Positions 1 through 8,398 of a stretch of DNA of 64,000 bases are shown here, in pieces. This DNA comes from Crossiella sp. CA-258035 (GTDB lineage: Bacteria; Actinomycetota; Actinomycetes; Mycobacteriales; Pseudonocardiaceae), in NCBI RefSeq assembly GCF_030064675.1, contig NZ_CP116413.1, positions 343,001-407,000 of the forward strand. The letters are read 5' to 3'. A program made the position numbers and the translations under genes. Every line of letters starts with the position of its first letter. The first letter of the stretch is position 1. The notes under the pieces were generated by a model, which was not told the DNA's origin, did not search any database, and was given only the letters and a program-made list of their open reading frames with translations.

Positions 1-1281
1 ATCATCGCCGACGTGCTGCCGCCCCGGGAGCGGGCCCGGTACCAGGGCTTCTTCATGGCCGTCTTCGGCATCTCCAGCGTGGCCGGTCCGGTGGCCGGCG
101 GCTTCTTCGCCGGGCTGGACAGCTTCATCGGCGTCGAGGGCTGGCGCTGGGTCTTCCTGGTCAACCTGCCGCTGGGCATCGCCGCGCTGGTCGTGGTCAC
201 CAAGGTGCTCAACATCCCGCACAAGCGGGTCAACCACCGCATCGACTTCCTCGGCGCGGCCGCGCTGACCGTCGGCCTGGTGCCGCTGCTGATCGTGGCC
301 GAGCAGGGCCGCCACTGGGGCTGGGGTGACCCGCTCACCCTGGGGCTGATCGGGCTGGGCGTGGCCGGGCTGGTGGCCTTCGTGCTCGCCGAGCGGCGGA
401 TGGGCGATGAGGCGCTGCTGCCGCTGCGGCTGTTCCGCAGCTCGGTGTTCAGCCTGGGCAACGGGCTCAACTTCATCATCGGCATCGGCATGTTCGGCGG
501 ACTGCTGTCCCTGCCGCTGTACCTGCAGATCGTCAAGGGCATGAGCCCGACCGAGTCCGGCCTGATGATGCTGCCGCTGACCTTCGGCATCCTCTCCGCC
601 AGCCTGTTCGCCGGCACCAGGACGGCCAAGACCGGGCGGTACAAGTCCTTCCCGATCGTCGGCATCGGCCTGATCGTGGCCGCGCTGCTGCTGTTCAGCA
701 GCATCGGCTTCAGCACCCCGCTGTGGCTGAGCGCGGTCTACATGGTGCTGATGGGCTGGGGCCTCGGGGCCTGCATGCAGACCCTGGTGCTGGCCGTGCA
801 GAACGACGTCTCGCCCTCGGACATGGGCGTGGCCACCGCCTCGGTGACCTTCTTCCGGCAGATGGGCGGCACCATCGGCGCCGCGGCCTTCCTGTCCATC
901 CTGTTCGGGGTGGTCGGCGACCGCATCGCCAGCGCGCTGCGCTCGGCCGCGCTCACCCCGGAGTTCCTGGCCGCGGTGCGCGACCCGGCGGTGCTGGCCA
1001 ACCCGGCCAACAAGCCGGTGCTGGACATGATGGCCAACGGTGGGGTCGGCGCGCCCTCGCTGGACGACACGTCCTTCCTGATCAACCTCGACCCCAGGCT
1101 GGCGCGGCCGTTCCAGGACGGCTTCTCCTCCGCGATGGACACCGTGTTCTTCACCGGCGCGATGGTGATGCTGGTGGCCTTCGTGCTGGTCTGGTTCCTC
1201 AAGGAGAAGCCGCTGTCCAACCAGTCCGGCATGCAGCGCCGGGCTCAGGAGGAGCACGCGGCGGCCGCACTGGCCGGCTGA
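1..1281 (+). CDS. MFS drug exporter, DHA2 type (5' end missing)
   Basis: The reading frame is open from base 1, so the N-terminus lies outside the window. The 427 visible residues begin inside the cytoplasmic loop after an early helix (LPPRERARYQGF), followed by many hydrophobic segments. The order resembles the C-terminal two thirds of 14-helix EmrB/QacA exporters, which use the proton gradient to expel drugs across the plasma membrane. The tail is short, charged and cytoplasmic (KEKPLSNQSG). A strong hairpin follows the stop. Substrate cannot be told from sequence. Confidence 0.85.
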   Translation: MIADVLPPRERARYQGFFMAVFGISSVAGPVAGGFFAGLDSFIGVEGWRWVFLVNLPLGIAALVVVTKVLNIPHKRVNHRIDFLGAAALTVGLVPLLIVAEQGRHWGWGDPLTLGLIGLGVAGLVAFVLAERRMGDEALLPLRLFRSSVFSLGNGLNFIIGIGMFGGLLSLPLYLQIVKGMSPTESGLMMLPLTFGILSASLFAGTRTAKTGRYKSFPIVGIGLIVAALLLFSSIGFSTPLWLSAVYMVLMGWGLGACMQTLVLAVQNDVSPSDMGVATASVTFFRQMGGTIGAAAFLSILFGVVGDRIASALRSAALTPEFLAAVRDPAVLANPANKPVLDMMANGGVGAPSLDDTSFLINLDPRLARPFQDGFSSAMDTVFFTGAMVMLVAFVLVWFLKEKPLSNQSGMQRRAQEEHAAAALAG

Positions 1282-1297
1282 TCAGCTGACAACGACG

Positions 1298-1330
1298 ACG
1301 GCCCCGGGCGCACTGCGCGCTCGGGGCCGT
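1298..1330. terminator. Bidirectional hairpin terminator
   Basis: Arms of 14 bases (1298-1311 and 1317-1330), almost perfectly complementary with one mismatch, enclose a 5-base loop. It sits between the convergent exporter and pyrophosphatase genes and can serve both. No long T run follows, as is common in high-GC actinomycetes. Confidence 0.75.
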
Positions 1331-1353
1331 TGTGGTGCTCGGTGTGCTGGGCG

Positions 1354-1848
1354 TCAGTGCTGCCCGTCAGCGGTCTTGAGGCGCTCGTAGGAGCGGACGA
1401 CCTCGGCCTCGGCCTCGGTGCGGCCGACCCAGGAGGCGCCCTCCACGCTCTTGCCCGGCTCCAGGTCCTTGTAGACCTCGAAGAAGTGCTGGATCTCCAG
1501 GCGGTGGTACTCCGCCAGGTGGTGGATGTCGCGCAGGTGCTCCGAACGCGGGTCCGCGGCCGGAACGCAGAGCAGCTTGTCGTCGCCGCCCTTCTCGTCG
1601 GTCATCCGGAACATGCCGATGGTGCGGCAGCGGATGAGGCAACCGGGGAAGGTCGGCTCCTGCACGAGCACCAGCGCGTCCAGCGGGTCGCCGTCCTCGC
1701 CGAGCGTGTTGTCCACGAAGCCGTAGTCCGCCGGGTACTGGGTGGCGGTGAACAGGGTGCGGTCCAGCCGGATGCGCCCCGTCTCGTGGTCCATCTCGTA
1801 CTTGTTCCGCACACCCTTGGGGATCTCGATGGTGACGTCGAACTCCAC
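1354..1848 (-). CDS. ppa: Inorganic pyrophosphatase
   Basis: Soluble family I pyrophosphatase, which hydrolyses PPi to phosphate and so pulls biosynthetic reactions forward. The 164 residues are typical of the short bacterial form. Conserved metal and substrate residues are visible: EIPKG with the following KYE near the N-terminus, the active-site stretch ADYGFVDNT, and the acidic [10 protein letters not shown]. The start is GTG at 1848 with a GAGGAA element upstream. It is divergent from dacB, as in mycobacteria (Rv3628c/Rv3627c). Confidence 0.96.
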   Translation of the reverse strand: MEFDVTIEIPKGVRNKYEMDHETGRIRLDRTLFTATQYPADYGFVDNTLGEDGDPLDALVLVQEPTFPGCLIRCRTIGMFRMTDEKGGDDKLLCVPAADPRSEHLRDIHHLAEYHRLEIQHFFEVYKDLEPGKSVEGASWVGRTEAEAEVVRSYERLKTADGQH

Positions 1849-2030
1849 GCGGTTCCTCGCTCGATTCTTCGGATCGGCACGGCTCCGGCTAGCAGGCGCA
1901 GCGAAGCTGTGTCTAGACCCGTCTAGTGTGGACCACGAGTCGCGCTGAAAGCCCGTCGAGCGGGTCTGGGTCGGTGTGACATTGACCGGGTTTCAGAACT
2001 TCTTCCCCCATCCGCCGCAGGAGGACACGC

Positions 2031-3578
2031 GTGACCGGAGGCGAACAGCAGGGCTCATCACCGCAGGTCAACCCAGACCTGGACCAGGTGACGGTGCGAC
2101 TGCCGGTGCCCGGCGCGCCTCCTGCGCAGCCGATGAGGGTCGGCCCGCCGCCCCCGGCGGCCACCGCGGCTGAACCACCACCCGATCCGGGGAAACGCGG
2201 CAGGAAGCTGGTGGTGCTGGCGACCGTGCTGGTGCTGCTGGCCGCGCTCGGCGTTGGTGGCGTGCTCGGCGGCCCGTGGCTGGCCCAGCAGCTCGGTCTC
2301 AGCGGTCCGGGCGGCCCCGGCACCCAGCCACCGCCCGCGCCGCTGAACCCGCAGGCCGCGCTGCGCGCGCTGCCCCCGCAGGCGCCCACGCCCAGCGCGC
2401 AGGGCGTGGCCGCGGCGCTGGACCCGCTGGCCGGCAACGCCGCGCTCGGCGAGCTGACCGGCAGCGTGCTGGACGGGACCACCGGCAACGTGCTGTGGGA
2501 GCGCGGGGCGGGCACCGCGCGCACCCCGGCCTCCACCGGCAAGCTGGTCACCGCGGCCGCCGCACTGCTCGCCCTGGACCACCAGACCAGGCTGAGCACC
2601 ACCGTGGTGGCCGGCGCCGAACCGGGCACCGTGGTGCTGGTCGGCGGCGGTGACACCACGCTGTCCGGGCTGCCCGCGAACAAGCCCACCTACTTCTTCC
2701 CGGACGCCGCCCGGCTGGACGACCTGGTCGAGCAGGTCAAGGCCAAGGCGGGCGGCCCGGTGAGCAAGATCGTCATCGACGTCGGCCGGTTCGCCGGGCC
2801 GCCGATGGCCCCCGGCTGGCTGAACGTGGACGTGGCGGGCGGGCACATCGCGCCGCTGGTGCCGCTGATGCTCGACGCCGCCCGCCGCGACCCGCTCACC
2901 TCCACCACCCCGCGCTCGGACAAGCCGGCCCAGGCCGCGGCCCAGGAGCTGGCCAAACGGCTCGGCGGCAACCCGGCGATCGAGGTCGGCTCCGCGCCGC
3001 AGGGCGCCAAGGTGCTGGCCAAGGTCGACTCGCCGCCGCTGCCCCGCCTGGTCGCCTCCTTCCTGTCCACCTCGGACAACATCCTGGCCGAGGCGGTGGC
3101 CAGGGAGCTGGCCCGCGGCACCGGCAACGAGCCCTCTTTCGCCGGGGCCAGCAAGGCCACCCTGGACACGCTGTCCCGCAACGGGCTGGACATCACCGGG
3201 GTGAAGATGTCCGACGCCAGCGGCCTGTCCACCGAGGACCGGGTCTCGGCGAAGTTCCTCAGCTCCCTGCTGGCCGCGGCCTCGGGCACCGACGCGCGCG
3301 CGGCCAAGCTGCGCCCGATGCTCACCGGCCTGCCGGTGGCCGGCGGCACCGGCACCCTGGCCAAGCGCTACGACAAGGGCCAGGCCGCCGGGGGGCGCGG
3401 CTGGGTGCGGGCCAAGACCGGCACCCTGGACGGGGTGAACAGCCTGGCCGGGATCGTCACCACCAACGACGGCAGGCTGCTGGTCTTCTCCTTCATGGCC
3501 ACCGGCGCGGCCAGCGACCCGGCAAGGGACGCGCTGGACACGCTGGCCTCCGCGCTGCGCCGCTGCGGCTGCGCCTAG
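2031..3578 (+). CDS. dacB: D-alanyl-D-alanine carboxypeptidase (PBP4 / DacB family)
   Basis: Class C low-molecular-weight penicillin-binding protein that trims peptidoglycan stem peptides outside the membrane. A proline-rich cytoplasmic N-terminus of about 58 residues precedes one membrane segment (about 60-82). The serine peptidase signatures follow: STGK with S168 and K171, SDN in the middle, and KTG near residue 460. At 515 residues it has the usual size for actinobacterial members. Start GTG at 2031, six bases after CAGGAGG. Equivalent to Rv3627c by position. Confidence 0.93.
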   Translation: MTGGEQQGSSPQVNPDLDQVTVRLPVPGAPPAQPMRVGPPPPAATAAEPPPDPGKRGRKLVVLATVLVLLAALGVGGVLGGPWLAQQLGLSGPGGPGTQPPPAPLNPQAALRALPPQAPTPSAQGVAAALDPLAGNAALGELTGSVLDGTTGNVLWERGAGTARTPASTGKLVTAAAALLALDHQTRLSTTVVAGAEPGTVVLVGGGDTTLSGLPANKPTYFFPDAARLDDLVEQVKAKAGGPVSKIVIDVGRFAGPPMAPGWLNVDVAGGHIAPLVPLMLDAARRDPLTSTTPRSDKPAQAAAQELAKRLGGNPAIEVGSAPQGAKVLAKVDSPPLPRLVASFLSTSDNILAEAVARELARGTGNEPSFAGASKATLDTLSRNGLDITGVKMSDASGLSTEDRVSAKFLSSLLAAASGTDARAAKLRPMLTGLPVAGGTGTLAKRYDKGQAAGGRGWVRAKTGTLDGVNSLAGIVTTNDGRLLVFSFMATGAASDPARDALDTLASALRRCGCA

Positions 3579-3632
3579 AACGTGACCCCGCTGTTCACCG
3601 GCTGGCCGATGACGATCACGGGGCTCGGCGGG

Positions 3633-3638
3633 TAGCGT
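3633..3638 (+). promoter_or_regulatory. Candidate -10 element, leaderless metalloprotease mRNA
   Basis: TAGCGT fits the actinobacterial TANNNT -10 pattern and ends 7 bases before the GTG start at 3646, so transcription would begin at the start codon. Confidence 0.55.
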
Positions 3639-3645
3639 CCCAGGG

Positions 3646-4719
3646 GTGAACGCGGGATCGGCCGCACGGCCACTGGATCCGGCCGAGGGGCCGGGGCCTG
3701 TCGACTGGGGTGTCGCCACGGCGACCGCCCATCGGCTGCTCCGCCCTGGGCCCGTCATCGCCCGCGACGCCGCCCAGGCGGCCGTGCGCGGGATGCGGGA
3801 GCTCTCCGTCGCCGCGGAGGGACACGTCCGCCAGCTCACCGGCCTCGGCCTGGACCTGCCGCTGCTGCCCGGCGAGGTCGTGGACCGTCCGGCCTGGGTG
3901 CGCGGCGCGGTGGACGGCCTGGCCGCGCTCACCGACCACGCGCTGCCCCGCGGCGCGGGCGGCTGGCGCGGCGGCGTGCTGGCCGGGACCGCCGGCGTGC
4001 AGGCCGGGATGGTGCTGGCCTACCTGAGCACCAGGGTGCTCGGGCAGTACGACCCGTTCGGCGGGCCGGACGGCGAGGGCAGGCTGCTGCTGGTCGCGCC
4101 GAACATCGTGGCCGCGCAACAGGCCCTGCGGGTGCCCGAAGAGGACTTCTGGATGTGGGTCTGCCTGCACGAGTCCACCCACCGGCTCCAGTTCACCGCG
4201 GTGCCCTGGCTGCGCGCGCACTTCGCCGCCCAGGTCGGCACCCTGCTCTCCAGCATGGACGACGCCACCGCCGGACTGCTCTCCCGGGTCGGCGAGGCAC
4301 TGCGCTCGGCCCGCCGCAAGGACGGCGAGGAGAACCAGGCCGCGCTGGTCGAGCTGTTGCAGTCGCCCAGGCAGCGGGCCGTGCTGGACCGGATCATCGC
4401 GCTGTCCACCCTGCTGGAGGGGCACGCCGACCACGTGATGGACGCCGCCGGACCGGCCGTGGTGCCCAGCGTGGCCACCATCCGCTCCCGGTTCACCGTG
4501 CGCCGCAACCCGCGCGGGGTGGCCGACCGGGTGCTGCGCGCGCTGCTCGGCGTGGACGCCAAGATCCGCCAGTACGCCCAGGGTTCCGCCTTCACCGGGC
4601 ACGTGGTGGACCGGGTCGGCATGGCCGCGTTCAACCAGGTCTGGCAGTCGCCGGAGACGCTGCCCACCCGGGCCGAGATCGCCGATCCGGACGCCTGGAT
4701 CCGCCGCGTGCTCGGCTGA
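3646..4719 (+). CDS. Zinc-dependent metalloprotease, DUF2342 family
   Basis: The 357 residues carry one HEXXH zinc motif (HESTH, about residue 175) in a mostly helical protein, and match the actinobacterial family often labelled 'coenzyme F420 biosynthesis-associated' or zinc metalloprotease (Rv3626c position). There is no signal peptide, so it is probably cytoplasmic. The substrate is unknown. The GTG start at 3646 has no ribosome binding site but lies 7 bases after a TAGCGT element, suggesting a leaderless message. tilS follows 4 bases after the stop. Confidence 0.88.
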   Translation: MNAGSAARPLDPAEGPGPVDWGVATATAHRLLRPGPVIARDAAQAAVRGMRELSVAAEGHVRQLTGLGLDLPLLPGEVVDRPAWVRGAVDGLAALTDHALPRGAGGWRGGVLAGTAGVQAGMVLAYLSTRVLGQYDPFGGPDGEGRLLLVAPNIVAAQQALRVPEEDFWMWVCLHESTHRLQFTAVPWLRAHFAAQVGTLLSSMDDATAGLLSRVGEALRSARRKDGEENQAALVELLQSPRQRAVLDRIIALSTLLEGHADHVMDAAGPAVVPSVATIRSRFTVRRNPRGVADRVLRALLGVDAKIRQYAQGSAFTGHVVDRVGMAAFNQVWQSPETLPTRAEIADPDAWIRRVLG

Positions 4720-4723
4720 GCCG

Positions 4724-5683
4724 TTGGCCGCGCCCGACCCCGCGGTGGCCGCGGTCCGCACCGCGGTCCGCCGGTTCCTGGACCGCCACCAGGTCACCGG
4801 ACCGGTGGCGGTGGCCTGCTCCGGCGGCGCGGACTCGCTGGCCCTTGCCGCCGCGACTGTCCACTGTGGACGAAAGCGCGGGCTGGCCGTGCACGGCCTG
4901 GTGGTCGACCACCAGCTCCAGCCCGGCTCAGCCGGGGTGGCCGCCAGGGCCGCCGAGCAGCTGCGCGAGCTCGGCGCGCGGGCCAGGGTGCTCACCGTCG
5001 AGGTCACCGGCCCCGGTGGCCCGGAGGCCGCCGCCCGCCGCGCCCGCTACGCCGCGCTGAACGCCGCCCGGCCGGACGACGCGCTGGTGCTGCTCGGGCA
5101 CACCGGGGACGACCAGGCCGAGACCGTGCTGCTGGGCCTGGGCCGCGGCTCCGGCCCACGCTCGATCGCCGGGATGGCCGAGCTGGACCCGCCGTGGGGC
5201 CGCCCGCTGCTCGGCCTCTCCCGCGCCACCACCGCGGCCGCCTGCGCCGCGCTCGGCCTGGACGCCTGGGCCGACCCGCACAACCTGGACCCGGCCTACA
5301 CCAGGGTCCGGCTGCGCCAGGAGGTGCTGCCGCTGCTGGAGGACGTGCTGCGGGGCGGGGTGGCCGCCGCGCTGGCCCGCACCGCCGCCCAGCTCCGCGA
5401 GGACAGCCAGGCCCTGGACGAGCTGGCCGCCGACCTGCTCGGCCAGGCCCGCGACGGCGACGGACTCTCGGTCGGCGCGCTCAAGGCCGCGCCCGCCGCG
5501 CTGCGCCGCCGGGTGCTGCGGAGCTGGCTGCTCGGCGCGGGTGTGAGCGAACTCACCGACGCCCATTTGCGCTCCGTGGACGCCCTGGTGGCTGATTGGC
5601 GTGGTCAAGGGGGCGTCGCGGTGCCCGGCGGGTTGGTGGCCGGGCGCGCGCATGACAGGCTGGTCCTCGACCGTTCTTTGTGA
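4724..5683 (+). CDS. tilS: tRNA(Ile)-lysidine synthase
   Basis: Uses ATP to attach lysine to C34 of the CAU-anticodon tRNA(Ile), so that it reads AUA rather than AUG. The PP-loop SGGADS at residues 33-38 binds ATP, and the GHTGDDQAET stretch is typical of the family. The 319 residues fit the shorter actinobacterial form. The chosen start is TTG at 4724, four bases after the upstream stop, which implies coupled translation. Same position as Rv3625c. Confidence 0.94.
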   Translation: MAAPDPAVAAVRTAVRRFLDRHQVTGPVAVACSGGADSLALAAATVHCGRKRGLAVHGLVVDHQLQPGSAGVAARAAEQLRELGARARVLTVEVTGPGGPEAAARRARYAALNAARPDDALVLLGHTGDDQAETVLLGLGRGSGPRSIAGMAELDPPWGRPLLGLSRATTAAACAALGLDAWADPHNLDPAYTRVRLRQEVLPLLEDVLRGGVAAALARTAAQLREDSQALDELAADLLGQARDGDGLSVGALKAAPAALRRRVLRSWLLGAGVSELTDAHLRSVDALVADWRGQGGVAVPGGLVAGRAHDRLVLDRSL

Positions 5684-5699
5684 CTGAGGGGAAGCCGCG

Positions 5700-6254
5700 G
5701 TGTACGAGGGCGACATTGCCTCCGTGCTCGTTTCCGAGCAGCAGATCCAGGAGAAGACCGCCGAGCTGGCGACGAAGATCGCCGCCGACTACCCGACTGA
5801 CGGACGCTCCTCGGACCTGCTGATGGTCGGCGTCCTCAAGGGCGCGGTGATGTTCATGGCGGATGTGGCCAGGGCGCTGCCCGTGCCGGTCCAGCTGGAC
5901 TTCATGGCCGTCAGCTCCTACGGCTCCGCGACCTCCTCCTCGGGGGTGGTCCGCATCCTCAAGGACCTGGACCGGGACATCGCCGGCCGGGACGTGCTGA
6001 TCGTCGAGGACATCATCGACTCCGGCCTGACCCTGTCCTGGCTGCTGAAGAACCTGGCCTCGCGCCGCCCGGCCTCGCTGGAGGTCTGCACGCTGCTGCG
6101 CAAGCCGGACGCGGTCAAGGTGGACGTGCCGGTCAAGTACGTCGGCTTCGACATCCCGAACGAGTTCGTGGTCGGCTACGGCCTGGACTACGCCGAGCGC
6201 TACCGCGACCTGCCCTACATCGGCACCCTGGACCCCAAGGTCTACACCACCTGA
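5700..6254 (+). CDS. hpt: Hypoxanthine phosphoribosyltransferase
   Basis: Salvages hypoxanthine and guanine into IMP and GMP using PRPP. The PRPP-binding signature [13 protein letters not shown] lies at about residues 99-111, and the N-terminal [10 protein letters not shown] loop is intact. Length 184 residues is normal. GTG start at 5700 preceded by GAGGGG. tilS and hpt are adjacent in many Gram-positive bacteria. The stop TGA directly abuts the stop of the opposing gene, forming TGATCA. Confidence 0.96.
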   Translation: MYEGDIASVLVSEQQIQEKTAELATKIAADYPTDGRSSDLLMVGVLKGAVMFMADVARALPVPVQLDFMAVSSYGSATSSSGVVRILKDLDRDIAGRDVLIVEDIIDSGLTLSWLLKNLASRRPASLEVCTLLRKPDAVKVDVPVKYVGFDIPNEFVVGYGLDYAERYRDLPYIGTLDPKVYTT

Positions 6255-7964
6255 TCAGCAGTTCGGCCTACAGCGGCGCTGGATCAGCGCGTCCATCAGC
6301 ACCGAGCGGATGTCCGTCGCCTCCCGCGCCGCGTAGGCCTTGCCGCCGGTCACCTTCGCGACCTGCTGCAACGCGTTGAGGTCGGCATCGGGCCCGAGTC
6401 CGATGCCGATCACCGGCACCGGCTGGGCCGGGTCGGCCTCCGCGGTCAGCGTCTGCACCAGGCTGTTGAGGTCCAGGCCGGAGCGGTTGTCGTTGGCGCC
6501 GTCGGTGATCAGCACCACCGAGTTGACCCGCTTGCTGTCGAAGTCCTTCTTCACCGTGCGCACCGCGGCCAGCAGCGTGTCGTAGAGCGCGGTGTTGCCC
6601 TTGACCTTGCCGGGCAGGGTGGCCGCGGCGGCGCCCAGCGCGGCCCGCCGGTTCATCCCGGCCATCGGCTCGGCCAGCGCGCCCAGGCTGACCAGCTCGC
6701 TCCAGTGCCGGTTCGGCGCGTGGTCGGTGGAGAAGGCCCACAGGCCGATGTGCGTGGTGTCCGGCAGCAGGCCCAGCGCGGTGCCCGCGGCGTCGCGGGC
6801 CAGCTCGATCCGGGACTGGCCGTTGCCCGCCTTGGCCGCCATCGAGCCGGAGACGTCGATCACCGCCAGCATCCGGGCGTCCAGGGTCACCGCGCTGTAG
6901 GTGCGCAACACCTCGGCGGCCTGGTCAGGGGTGGGCAGCGGCAGCAGCGAGGGCGGGTTGGTGCTCACCCCGGCATCGGCCCACGCCTGGTCCGCGCGGC
7001 CGCCGGGGTCGCGGAAACCGGCGTCCCGGAACCGCTTGCCGGTGCTCTCGTTGCGCAGGAACCGGCCGAAGGACTCGGCCGCCTCCCCGGTGCCCGGCGC
7101 CTCCTCCCTGCTGGCCACCCTGGTCAGCGGGTAGTCGAAGGCGATGGTGCCCTCCTCCGGGTAGAACGCGGTGGCCTTCGCGCCGACCCCGCGCCGGTTG
7201 TGCGCGATCACCGACTGCTCGGTGGCGGAGAAGGCGGGCGCGGTCTCCGGCTCGCCGGCCAGCTTGTCGAAGCCGTCGCGCACCAGCGGCATGGTGTTGC
7301 GGCCCACCCGCAGCAGCGCGGCCACCAGCTCCGGCCGGGGGGTGCCGTCGGTGTTGCCCAGCAGGGAGCGGATCAGCATCAGCGTGGCCAGGCCCTCGGT
7401 GGTGCCAGCCGGATCGCCGATCGAGGTGGCCACGCCGCCGTCGACCACCTTCCGCCAGGACACCGCGCCACCCAGCTTCTCGCCGGTGCCCGGCCCGGCC
7501 ACCACCACCAGCGGCGAGCTGGCCAGCGACTGGCCCGGTTCGATCGAGGCCACCGAGCTGGGCGCGGCCGAGGAGCCGACCTGCTGCTTGCCGCGCTGGG
7601 CCCACAGCGCGGAGTCCGGGATCCACAGCGCGGGCACCTTCTGCCCGGGAATGGTCGGGCCGGTGATCTCGGCGGCCACGTCCGCGGAGTTCAGCGGGCG
7701 CACCTCCACCTTGACGCACTTGCCGTTCACCGCCGGCCTGGCCTGGTGGAACTCGTCCGCGGCGGCCTTGACCACCGGCTCCACCGCGGCGGCCGCGGTC
7801 ACGTACAGCGGAAGCTCGCCCGTGCAGCCGCCTGCCGGGTCCCACAGCCGCAGCGCGACCACGGTGGCCCCGGCCGCGACGACAACACCCAGCAGCGCAC
7901 CGAGGGGGAGTGCGGCCCTCTTCAGACCGGCGCTGGGCCTGGACAGCTGGTGACGACCAGACAT
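6255..7964 (-). CDS. Membrane-anchored solute-binding and VWA domain protein
   Basis: After a short basic start there is one hydrophobic segment (about 16-38), so the bulk is outside the membrane. The first two thirds resemble a family 1 extracellular solute-binding protein (LPLYVTAAAAVEPVV onward). The C-terminal part is a von Willebrand A domain with the MIDAS motif DVSGSM and a later ITDGAND metal loop. Such hybrids are common in actinomycetes but lack an assigned role; metal-dependent surface adhesion or sensing is possible. Absent at this position in M. tuberculosis. Start ATG at 7964. Confidence 0.85.
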   Translation of the reverse strand: MSGRHQLSRPSAGLKRAALPLGALLGVVVAAGATVVALRLWDPAGGCTGELPLYVTAAAAVEPVVKAAADEFHQARPAVNGKCVKVEVRPLNSADVAAEITGPTIPGQKVPALWIPDSALWAQRGKQQVGSSAAPSSVASIEPGQSLASSPLVVVAGPGTGEKLGGAVSWRKVVDGGVATSIGDPAGTTEGLATLMLIRSLLGNTDGTPRPELVAALLRVGRNTMPLVRDGFDKLAGEPETAPAFSATEQSVIAHNRRGVGAKATAFYPEEGTIAFDYPLTRVASREEAPGTGEAAESFGRFLRNESTGKRFRDAGFRDPGGRADQAWADAGVSTNPPSLLPLPTPDQAAEVLRTYSAVTLDARMLAVIDVSGSMAAKAGNGQSRIELARDAAGTALGLLPDTTHIGLWAFSTDHAPNRHWSELVSLGALAEPMAGMNRRAALGAAAATLPGKVKGNTALYDTLLAAVRTVKKDFDSKRVNSVVLITDGANDNRSGLDLNSLVQTLTAEADPAQPVPVIGIGLGPDADLNALQQVAKVTGGKAYAAREATDIRSVLMDALIQRRCRPNC

Positions 7965-8398
7965 GGCCCTTCGAGACCCTTCCGTATAGAAAATCCTGCA
8001 CTAACTTCCACCTGATATGGTGGAGAATTTTTCGCACCCCGACTTCTGCGATCACGGAGAATGACACGTTCACCCCTCCGTGGAAAGCGGCCGCCTTCGC
8101 CCTCACTCGTACGGATCAGCGGCCTCCAGCGTTCAGCGACCGGTGTTGAACCGAACGGGCCAGCTCGCAGTGGTGGGGGTCACACCGGCGAGACCTGGGT
8201 CACCTGGGGAACCAGAGCGGGCACTCGGCCGTTGGCAAGGCGAAACAGTCCGTGGGCGGCCGGTCCGCTCACCGAGCCGCTACACCATGGGCGGTACGCT
8301 GGTCGGACGATGGTTTCCCGCTCCGCGTCAGCGGCGGGTGCTCCGTTGCCCGGCACGCAAGTCAGGGAGGGTGGAGGCCGCCCCGCGGCCGCACGTTA
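7965..8398. other. Intergenic region upstream of ftsH
   Basis: This 434-base divergent spacer holds no convincing gene. The stretch near 7980-8060 is AT-richer than its surroundings and contains an 18-base palindrome. A TACGCT element at 8295-8300 is a weak -10 candidate for ftsH, which would leave a leader of about 90 bases. The two purine-rich blocks at 8365-8377 are too far from the ATG to be an ordinary ribosome binding site. Confidence 0.5.
8007..8024. repeat. 18-bp palindrome in the VWA gene promoter region
   Basis: TCCACC and GGTGGA flank TGATAT, in AT-rich DNA 43 bases upstream of the minus-strand start. The placement suits a repressor operator for the VWA gene. No regulator was identified. 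Confidence 0.45.

Noticed and set aside
2058-3932. Long minus-strand open frame opposite dacB
   Set aside because: High GC creates long antisense frames; this one is low-complexity Gly/Arg/Gln with no domain, while dacB has all catalytic motifs.
5889-5900. GTCCAGCTGGAC as an eleventh copy of the short palindrome
   Set aside because: Spacing is N2 rather than N3, so it was not counted; single near-matches at 44945 and 54500 were also left out.
8252-8398. 49-codon N-terminal extension of ftsH
   Set aside because: The extension has no similarity to FtsH and the membrane helix expected at the N-terminus starts right after ATG 8399.
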